Shown here: one piece after another, positions 57,799-64,000 of the stretch
Layout: each line of letters opens with the position of its first letter
How positions within the stretch are numbered: position 1 is the stretch's first letter
Source of the DNA: Desulforhopalus sp.
GTDB taxonomy: Bacteria > Desulfobacterota > Desulfobulbia > Desulfobulbales > Desulfocapsaceae
Length of the DNA: 64,000 nt
Assembly: GCA_030247675.1 (NCBI GenBank)
Contig: JAOTRX010000004.1
Coordinates: 50,910-114,909, forward strand
Direction: 5' to 3'
Notes under the pieces: model-generated
The model's input: only the letters and a program-made list of their open reading frames with translations
What the model was told of the DNA's origin: nothing
The model's database searches: none
Program-made: the position numbers and the translations under genes

Positions 57799-60482
57799 CT
57801 GGTCTGGATATTGCAACAATTTCGCGTATGAATAGAATATTCCTTTTGCCACCTGCCCAACGGGTTTTCTTTTTCCTGCTCTGCTTTGTCCTTTTCTTTC
57901 CGGGACCAAGCTGCGGCGAGGGCATGAAGAAAACCGTACTGTATTTGAACTCCTATCATCATGGCTACCAGTGGTCTGACTCGGAACATGACGGCATTCG
58001 CTCGACGCTTGACAGCAGTCCCTTTAAGATCGACTTGCAGGTCGAGTACCTGGATGCCAAGAAGTATAATATCGATCCGGTCATCCAGGGGCTTTTGGAG
58101 GTTTTTCAGAAAAAATTCACCGATGAGCGGTTCGATGTGGTCATCGTCTCGGATGATGACGCCTTCAATTTCGCCCTGCGTTTCCGGGAGACGCTTTTTC
58201 CCGGGGTTCCCATTGTTTTTTGTGGAGTCAACGATCTCAGCGACGAGGAGTTGGCCCTGGGCAAACTGACCGGTGTCGTCGAGAGTTTCGATCTGATGGG
58301 AACCATCGATGTGGTTCTGAAACTCCATCCGGACAAGAAGCGGATGGTCGTCGTCGGCGACACATCAACGGCGGGACTGGCCATCAAGAAGCAGATTGAA
58401 AACCTTGTTCCCCGATATAAGGACAAACTGCAGGTTGATTATTGGACGCAGATCAGTCTTGACGACGCCAAGCAACGCGTTCAGAACCTGCCCGATGACA
58501 CTTTCCTCTTTTTCATTCCGTATTATCAGATCATCAATAACCGTACCTACACCGCCGAAGAGGTGATGAACGCCCTGTATCGCCATTCAAGGGTACCCAT
58601 TTATACCTGCTGGGAATTCCTGCTGGGGCACGGCGCGGTGGGTGGTAGCATGCTTTCCGGCTATAAGCACGGGCAGACCGCCGCCAGCATGGCCCTGAGG
58701 ATTCTTGGCGGCACCGCCGCCGAAGCTATTCCGGTACTGCGGGAGCCGAACGGTGCCTACCGCTTCGACTACAAGGTCATGCGCCATCTACAGATCCCGG
58801 AAAAACTGTTACCACGAGGCAGCACCCTTATCAACGCCCCCAAATCCTTCTATGAATTGCCGAAGGAGTTGTTCTGGACCATCATCGTCAGTCTGCTTAT
58901 CCTCCTGATCACTCTGATATTTCTGGTTTTTACCATGCTCGGCAGACGGCGGGTTGAGCGCAAGATAAAGGACCAGCTAACCTTTCAGGAAACCCTGATG
59001 GATACCAATCCGCAATTGGTGTCCTGGAAGAACCTCGACTTTAAATATCTCGGGGCCAATCGGGCCTTCGCCAATTTTTTCGGGTTGAACGACCCCAGCG
59101 AGGTCATCTCCAAAACAACCAAGGAGGTGGTTTCCAACCGGGACTATGTCCAGTGGTCGCAGGGTGCCGACGCGGCAGTGGTCAGAAACCGCGAGGCCTT
59201 TCGGAAGGTCCGCAAAAAACTGACCGATCATACCGGTAATGTCGCTTGGATCGAGGTCAACAAGGTCCCGCTGCGCGACCAGTCCGGTAAGATCGTCGGT
59301 ATCCTCAGCACCGCCGAGAATATCACTCGGGAACTCGACCTGGAAAAGCAACTGCTGCAATCGCAGAAAATGGAGGCCATTGGCACCTTGGCCGGTGGTA
59401 TAGCCCATGATTTTAATAATATCCTTACTTCGATTATCAACTCGACGGAGCTTGCCATAGGCGATATCGATCCACAGACTCAGACCGCCAAGGACCTGGA
59501 GCGGGTGCTCAAGGCGGCGCGGCGGGGTGGACGGGTCGTTAAACAGATCCTCGCCTTCAGCAAACCCTCCCAGGAGGGCTTTCGCCCGACCAACCTGACC
59601 TCGGTGGTAACCGAGGTAGCCGGACTTATGGAGGTCTCACTTCCTGGAAATATTGAGATGCGCTCGCATATTTCCCCGAATATCGGCTCGATCCTCGCCG
59701 ATCCAACACAGATCTACCAGGCAGTGATGAATCTCTGTACCAATGCCTTTCATGCCCTGCGGGAAAGCGGCGGAAAGCTGCAGATTCGCCTTGAAGATGT
59801 CCGTCTGGTTGGAGAAGAGGCGGGGGCCCTGAATCTGGAGGAGGGAGAGCATATTCAGTTGACCGTAGCCGACAACGGGCCGGGTATTGCTCCTGCCATC
59901 ATCGATAAAATCTTTGACCCCTTTTTTTCCACCAAGGACAAAGCAGAGGGCACCGGTCTCGGCCTGGCGGTCGTGCACGGCATCGTCAAGGCCCATCAGG
60001 GTGCGCTGCGGGTTGATAGCGAGGAGGGAACCGGCACGACCTTCCGCCTCTATTTCCCGAGAATCGCCATGACCGACGACCTTCCTGAGCAGAAAGATGT
60101 CTTTTCCGGTGGCAGGAGCGGCACCATCCTCTTTGTCGAGGATGATGAGGACCAACTCCATACCACCCCGCGCATACTCGAAAATGCCGGCTTCTCGGTC
60201 ACTGCCGTGGCCTTGCCGCAGATGGCAATCGATCTGGTGGCTGCTCAGCCGGAACGCTTTGAACTGCTCATTACCGACTATGATATGCCTGCCATCAACG
60301 GTGTGGAACTGATCGAGCGGATTCACGTCCTCAACCCGAGGATGCCGTCCCTTCTCATCTCCGGCAGGGAGGATGCGATCAAGGCCGCCCATGCCGTCCC
60401 GTCAATCCGTCGGGTATTCATCAAGCCTTACGATACCATCGATCTGACCTTTACCATCAACAGCATTCTCGACGAGGAATAG
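57795..60482 (+). CDS. Hybrid histidine kinase with periplasmic ABC-binding-protein-like sensor
   Basis: 895 residues from TTG 57795, or 884 from ATG 57828; neither has a strong ribosome site. An N-terminal signal or TM ([15 protein letters not shown]) leads to a substrate-binding-protein-like periplasmic domain (about 45-340; [23 protein letters not shown]). TM2 (358-378), PAS (390-515), H-box [16 protein letters not shown], HATPase ([20 protein letters not shown]) and a receiver ([16 protein letters not shown]) follow. The sensor is thus fused to its binding domain. It lies 4 bp before a sigma-54 response regulator, its probable target. Confidence 0.93.
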   Translation: MTGLDIATISRMNRIFLLPPAQRVFFFLLCFVLFFPGPSCGEGMKKTVLYLNSYHHGYQWSDSEHDGIRSTLDSSPFKIDLQVEYLDAKKYNIDPVIQGLLEVFQKKFTDERFDVVIVSDDDAFNFALRFRETLFPGVPIVFCGVNDLSDEELALGKLTGVVESFDLMGTIDVVLKLHPDKKRMVVVGDTSTAGLAIKKQIENLVPRYKDKLQVDYWTQISLDDAKQRVQNLPDDTFLFFIPYYQIINNRTYTAEEVMNALYRHSRVPIYTCWEFLLGHGAVGGSMLSGYKHGQTAASMALRILGGTAAEAIPVLREPNGAYRFDYKVMRHLQIPEKLLPRGSTLINAPKSFYELPKELFWTIIVSLLILLITLIFLVFTMLGRRRVERKIKDQLTFQETLMDTNPQLVSWKNLDFKYLGANRAFANFFGLNDPSEVISKTTKEVVSNRDYVQWSQGADAAVVRNREAFRKVRKKLTDHTGNVAWIEVNKVPLRDQSGKIVGILSTAENITRELDLEKQLLQSQKMEAIGTLAGGIAHDFNNILTSIINSTELAIGDIDPQTQTAKDLERVLKAARRGGRVVKQILAFSKPSQEGFRPTNLTSVVTEVAGLMEVSLPGNIEMRSHISPNIGSILADPTQIYQAVMNLCTNAFHALRESGGKLQIRLEDVRLVGEEAGALNLEEGEHIQLTVADNGPGIAPAIIDKIFDPFFSTKDKAEGTGLGLAVVHGIVKAHQGALRVDSEEGTGTTFRLYFPRIAMTDDLPEQKDVFSGGRSGTILFVEDDEDQLHTTPRILENAGFSVTAVALPQMAIDLVAAQPERFELLITDYDMPAINGVELIERIHVLNPRMPSLLISGREDAIKAAHAVPSIRRVFIKPYDTIDLTFTINSILDEE

Positions 60483-60486
60483 CTCT

Positions 60487-61950
60487 ATGGCCAACATCTT
60501 GATAATAGACGATGATCAGGAAATTTGCGAAACCTTGACTAGTCTCGGCACCAGGCTGTCGCACAGCTGCCGGTCCGCCTATTCGGTCGACGCCGGTCGC
60601 CTGGCCGCCCGGCAGGGGGCCTTTGATATCCTCTTTCTCGATGTCCGTCTGCCGGATGGCAACGGTCTCGATCTCCTGCCGGAATTCATGGAGATGGCTG
60701 ATCCGCCGGAGATCATCATCCTCACCGGCAAAGGCGATCCGGATGGTGCCGAACTGGCCATCCAGGGCGGCGCCTGGGATTATATCCTCAAACCTTCGAG
60801 CATCCAGGAAATCTCCCTGACCCTCAGCCGGGCCCTGAAATACCGGGAGGAAAAAAGGACCAAGGCGGAAGGCGATACCCTCAATATCGAGAAGGTGGTC
60901 GGCCACAGTCCGCGGATGAAGGCCTGTTTTAAACTGATGGCCCAGGCAGCGCGCTCAGACTCGAATCTCCTCATCACCGGCGAGACTGGCACTGGCAAGG
61001 AGCTTTTTGCCAGGACCATCCACGAAAACAGCAGGCGCTCCAGCGGCAAGTTTGTCTTTGTCGACTGCGCGTCTCTGACCGAATCTCTGGTCGAATCGAC
61101 CCTTTTTGGCCATAGAAAGGGGGCCTTCACCGGGGCTCAGGACAGCCGCATCGGCCTGATAAAACTTGCCGATAACGGCACGCTCTTTCTTGACGAAATC
61201 GGCGAGATGCCTCTTTCCATCCAGAAGGCCTTTCTGCGGGTTCTCCAGGAACGGACCTTTCGCGCCGTCGGCGACACCCAGGAGCAGACCAGCAACTTCC
61301 GGCTCATTGCCGCCACCAACCGTAACCTCGATAAGATGGTGGAAAACAACGAGTTCAGGAGCGATCTGCTGTTTCGAATCACCACCATGCGTCTCCTGTT
61401 GCCGCCTCTGCGCGAGCGGCCTGAGGATATCAAGGCCCTGGCCGACTTCAAGACGGCCCAGCTCTGCGCCCAATACGGGATGCCGGTGAAGACCATGGAG
61501 GAAAATTTCTGGGAGACCCTGGAGAACTATAACTGGCCGGGTAATGTCCGGGAACTCTTTAATATCATTGAGCGATCGATCATCGCCGCCGGTACTGAAA
61601 AGAATCTTTTCGCTATGCACCTACCACGGCAACTGCGCATCCAGGTCGCCAAGGAGCAGATCCGCAAGATGACCGGCTCCGAGGTCCTGTCCGATAGCAG
61701 TGGCGCTGAGCCGGATGAGGATGTTCGGGTGATTGGCCAGGAGATTTTTCAGGATATCTTCGACCGGCCCCTTCCATCACTGAAGAGCTTCAAGGGGGCC
61801 TCGGAAAAGATTTACCTCAGCGAGCTGATCCGCCAGTGCGGCGGCGAAACCTCGCGTATCCTCGAGATTTCCGGCCTGTCCCGTTCACATTTCTATTCCC
61901 TGCTGAAAAAATACGGCCTGTCCATCCAGAGCGACGAAGGGCGAAGCTGA
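60487..61950 (+). CDS. Sigma-54-dependent response regulator
   Basis: 487 residues. Receiver (1-115; Asp in DILFLDVRLPDGNG, Lys in YILKPSS). AAA+ domain with Walker A GETGTGKE, GAFTGAQ, Walker B GTLFLDEIGEM and FRSDLLFRI. C-terminal Fis-type HTH (GGETSRILEISGLSRSHFYSLLKKYGL). It sits 4 bp after the kinase gene and upstream of a consensus -24/-12 promoter for the CoA-transferase gene. Control of that gene is inferred. Confidence 0.94.
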   Translation: MANILIIDDDQEICETLTSLGTRLSHSCRSAYSVDAGRLAARQGAFDILFLDVRLPDGNGLDLLPEFMEMADPPEIIILTGKGDPDGAELAIQGGAWDYILKPSSIQEISLTLSRALKYREEKRTKAEGDTLNIEKVVGHSPRMKACFKLMAQAARSDSNLLITGETGTGKELFARTIHENSRRSSGKFVFVDCASLTESLVESTLFGHRKGAFTGAQDSRIGLIKLADNGTLFLDEIGEMPLSIQKAFLRVLQERTFRAVGDTQEQTSNFRLIAATNRNLDKMVENNEFRSDLLFRITTMRLLLPPLRERPEDIKALADFKTAQLCAQYGMPVKTMEENFWETLENYNWPGNVRELFNIIERSIIAAGTEKNLFAMHLPRQLRIQVAKEQIRKMTGSEVLSDSSGAEPDEDVRVIGQEIFQDIFDRPLPSLKSFKGASEKIYLSELIRQCGGETSRILEISGLSRSHFYSLLKKYGLSIQSDEGRS

Positions 61951-62097
61951 AGGGGGCACGCCTCCGTGCACCCCAATGTCATTCACTTAAAAAAAGGTGC
62001 ACAAAGTGCACCCTACACGCCACCGCTATTTGGGGTCAAACGTAGGGTGCATTGCATGCACCTTCAACTGCATTTAAACCCGAATAGCGGTAGCCGC
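61951..62097. repeat. Palindromic REP/MITE-like element
   Basis: An inverted pair (GGTGCACAAAGTGCACC at 61996-62012, followed by CTAC; and GTAGGGTGCATTGCATGCAC from 62042) makes a long arm-to-arm palindrome. A second inverted pair, CCGCTATTTGGGG and CCCGAATAGCGG, interleaves with it. A smaller hairpin, GGGGCACG with CGTGCACCCC, precedes it. It lies between convergent genes and has the look of a mobile REP-type element; no transposase is present. Confidence 0.7.
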
Positions 62098-62892
62098 CTA
62101 ACCCTTGGAACCGAGGCGCAGGCCGCCGTGGATGAAGACCGTCTCGCCGGCCATGGCCTCGTTGCGGTACAGCTCGGCCACCAGACTGACGACCTCCTCC
62201 GGCTCGATGAGGCGGCCGATCGGTACCTGCTCGACGATCTTGCCGAGGACCTTGGCGTCGATATTTTTAACCATCGGCGTGCCGACATAGCCGGGGGCGA
62301 CGGCATTGCAGCGGATCTTGTCGGCAAAGCCGCGGCGGAAGAACTCGGCGGTGAGAACCTTGGGCATAACCGCCATCGCCGCCTTTGACGAAGAGTAGTT
62401 GAGCTGGCCGGCGGTGCCCAGCGAACCGGTAGAGGACACCAGGCAGACCAGGCCGGTACAGTTGTTGTTGACCATCCTCTCGACACATTCGCGGATCGTC
62501 AGGAAGACCCCAGTGAGGTTGATGTCGATAACCTTCTGGAATTGGGCAAGCGACATCTTGCCGACCACCTTGCCGGTGTCGCGGTCGGTCTTGATCATCA
62601 TCGCATCGCTGGTAATGCCGGCGAAAGGTGCCACCAGGTTGATGGCACCGTAGGTGGCGATGGCGTGGTCGGCGAGTTTTTCACAGTCCGCCTCCTGGGT
62701 GACGTTGCAGCACAGGGAGGTGACCGCCTCGCTGATCTGGCGCAGCTCAGCCTCCGCCGCCGAAAGCGGCTCCTGGGCGATATCGGCGATGACCACCTTG
62801 CCGCCCTGACGGAGCCAAAACTCAGCCAGGGTCCTGCCTATGCCGCTGCCGCCCCCGGTGATGACGGCCACGGAATTCTCTATCTTCAGCAT
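62098..62892 (-). CDS. Short-chain dehydrogenase/reductase, FabG-like
   Basis: 264 residues from ATG 62892 (AAGGAG upstream). The NAD(P)-binding motif VITGGGSGIGRTLAE and catalytic Ser-Tyr-Lys (VSSTGSLGTAGQLNYSSSKAA) are intact. It is a likely 3-hydroxyacyl or 3-oxoacyl oxidoreductase; a match to 3-hydroxybutyrate dehydrogenase or FabG is plausible. It is transcribed divergently from the CoA-transferase gene, sharing a 257-bp control region, which suggests a joint pathway of hydroxyacid or short-chain acyl-CoA metabolism. Confidence 0.9.
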   Translation of the reverse strand: MLKIENSVAVITGGGSGIGRTLAEFWLRQGGKVVIADIAQEPLSAAEAELRQISEAVTSLCCNVTQEADCEKLADHAIATYGAINLVAPFAGITSDAMMIKTDRDTGKVVGKMSLAQFQKVIDINLTGVFLTIRECVERMVNNNCTGLVCLVSSTGSLGTAGQLNYSSSKAAMAVMPKVLTAEFFRRGFADKIRCNAVAPGYVGTPMVKNIDAKVLGKIVEQVPIGRLIEPEEVVSLVAELYRNEAMAGETVFIHGGLRLGSKG

Positions 62893-62944
62893 GACTTCTC
62901 CTTTGCGGTGCTGTCCACCGCCGACCTGATTGTTATAGGTAAAA

Positions 62945-62960
62945 CCAACAAATTTTGTGG
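62945..62960. promoter_or_regulatory. Possible activator-binding palindrome
   Basis: CCAACAAATTTTGTGG, a 16-bp imperfect palindrome, lies about 87 bp upstream of the -24 element, a normal distance for a sigma-54 activator site. The related AAAACCAAC recurs at about 62976. No direct proof of binding. Confidence 0.4.
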
Positions 62961-63046
62961 ATTTTCGGATAAATATAAAACCAACCCTGCAGTTCATGCA
63001 AAAATCGCTCCACAAGGTCACGAAGTTGCTGGCCGGCTGATTGTTC

Positions 63047-63062
63047 TGGCACCCTTCTTGCT
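63047..63062 (+). promoter_or_regulatory. Sigma-54 promoter (-24/-12)
   Basis: TGGCACCCTTCTTGCT matches the consensus TGGCAC-N5-TTGCW at every fixed position. The predicted start site is about 63074, giving a leader of about 75 nt before the CoA-transferase ATG. The sigma-54 activator gene at 60487-61950 lies 1.1 kb away. Confidence 0.85.
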
Positions 63063-63149
63063 TGGGACCAGTCAGATACCATGTGGCCCATGCGCCTGCC
63101 TGCAGCCCGCCTGCTTTAATCAACCACCTTTATCCACCGAGCGATATCC

Positions 63150-64000
63150 ATGAAAAATCCCGCCGTATCCCCCGAAAGTCCGTCAGCAGTCGCGAGTACC
63201 ATCCGCAATCGCAAAGAGAAGATCGTCTCCGCCGGTGAGGCGGTGCGTCTCATCGCCAGCGGCGACACCATCGCCACCGGCGGTTTTGTCGGCACCGGCT
63301 TTCCCGAGGGACTGGCAATCGCTCTGGAGGAATACTATCTGGCTGAAGGGCAACCTCGCGATCTGACGATTGTTTATGCCGCCGGACAGGGTGACGGCAA
63401 GGAAAGGGGACTCAATCATTTCGGTCACCTCGGCCTGGTGCGCAGGGTCGTCGGCGGTCACTGGGGCCTGGTGCCGAAGCTGCAGAAACTCGCCCTGGAG
63501 AACAAAATCGAGGGCTACAACCTGCCCCAGGGGGTCATCTCCCACCTGTACCGGGACATCGCCGCCGGCAAGCCGCGGACCATTACCCATGTTGGTCTCG
63601 GCACCTTCGTCGATCCCCTGAACGGCGGCGGCAAGATCAACAGCATCACCAGTGAAGACCTGGTCGAGCGCATTCAATTCGATGGTAAGGACTACTTGGC
63701 CTATAAGACCTTTCCCATCAATATCGCCCTGTTGCGTGGCACCACCGCCGACACCGACGGCAATGTCACCATGGAGCGCGAGGCCCTGACCCTGGAGGCA
63801 CTGGCCATCGCCACCGCCGCCCGCAACTCCGGCGGTAAGGTCATCGTCCAGGTGGAGCGCATTGCCGCCCGCGGCAGCCTCAACGCCCGGAACGTGAAGA
63901 TTCCCGGCATCCTCGTCGACTGCGTCGTGGTCTCCGAGCCATCCTGTCACTGGCAGACCTTCGGCACCCAGTACAATCCCTCCTTCAGCTGTGAGGTGAA
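63150..64000 (+). CDS. CoA-transferase, YdiF/propionate CoA-transferase type (3' end outside window)
   Basis: 283 complete codons before the right edge. The sequence starts [20 protein letters not shown] and shows the type I CoA-transferase N-terminal half: [31 protein letters not shown], then [21 protein letters not shown]. The catalytic Glu region of the C-terminal half is beyond the window. Family members transfer CoA between short-chain acids such as acetate, propionate, acetoacetate or butyrate. Its expression is likely driven by the sigma-54 promoter at 63047-63062. Confidence 0.9.
   Translation, partial: MKNPAVSPESPSAVASTIRNRKEKIVSAGEAVRLIASGDTIATGGFVGTGFPEGLAIALEEYYLAEGQPRDLTIVYAAGQGDGKERGLNHFGHLGLVRRVVGGHWGLVPKLQKLALENKIEGYNLPQGVISHLYRDIAAGKPRTITHVGLGTFVDPLNGGGKINSITSEDLVERIQFDGKDYLAYKTFPINIALLRGTTADTDGNVTMEREALTLEALAIATAARNSGGKVIVQVERIAARGSLNARNVKIPGILVDCVVVSEPSCHWQTFGTQYNPSFSCEV

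Noticed and set aside
1..64000. CRISPR array, prophage, insertion sequence or rRNA
   Set aside because: No direct-repeat/spacer pattern, transposase, integrase, phage structural gene or rRNA sequence was found.

Overview
The window is one contiguous stretch of bacterial chromosome, about 55 percent GC by eye. It is gene-dense, with no phage, insertion sequence, CRISPR array or rRNA. Gene content points to a Gram-negative, strictly anaerobic member of the Deltaproteobacteria/Desulfobacterota. The evidence is a tungsten-type aldehyde:ferredoxin oxidoreductase operon, a cobalamin-riboswitch-controlled ThiC paralogue (bzaF), FolE2, TAXI-TRAP uptake, a cluster of sigma-54 regulators and large sensor kinases, and the thrS-infC-rpmI-rplT-pheS-pheT-ihfA-merR order. 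A sulfate reducer or syntroph of the Desulfobulbales kind is my best guess; this is inference.

Layout. 1-4.2 kb: sensory genes (HDOD response regulator cut by the window edge, FIST protein, histidine kinase) and a small secreted protein. 4.2-10.9 kb (minus strand): larA-like racemase, gamma-glutamyltransferase, fused TRAP permease, TAXI binding protein, DUF1850 protein, which look like one uptake and catabolic unit. 11-13.2 kb: CxxC protein and uvrC. 13.3-15.0 kb: promoter, cobalamin riboswitch, intrinsic terminator and bzaF. 15-18.2 kb: duplicated ABC ATPase, acylphosphatase, GGDEF-PilZ protein. 18.5-24.4 kb (minus): tungsten-enzyme operon (unknown gene, moeA, moeA-PBP fusion, aor, moaD-like). 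24.6-28.2 kb (plus): gpmI, darP, a small coiled-coil protein, a PAS kinase. 28.3-31.8 kb (minus): folE2, two PilT-family ATPases and a small protein.

32-43.9 kb (minus) is a housekeeping block: tRNA-Pro, merR-like gene, ihfA, pheT, pheS, rplT, rpmI, infC (with an AUU start), thrS, tRNA-Val, recR, ybaB, dnaX, the small SRP RNA, tRNA-Ser and tadA. 44-52.6 kb holds a sigma-54 response regulator, pepF-trpA-trpB (minus), fliW, an unrecognised 539-residue protein and an exported metallo-hydrolase. 52.9-64 kb holds two tandem periplasmic binding proteins, two large hybrid kinases, a sigma-54 activator, an SDR, and a CoA-transferase cut by the right edge.

Two things stand out. First, a family of eight copies of a 54-bp hairpin-bearing repeat sits at the 3' ends of five genes, always in the same orientation as the gene. 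It supplies the stop codon itself in three cases, and every stem substitution preserves pairing through G-U. Second, a consensus -24/-12 promoter lies before the CoA-transferase, next to the kinase/sigma-54 activator pair, an arrangement reminiscent of AtoSC control of short-chain acid use.
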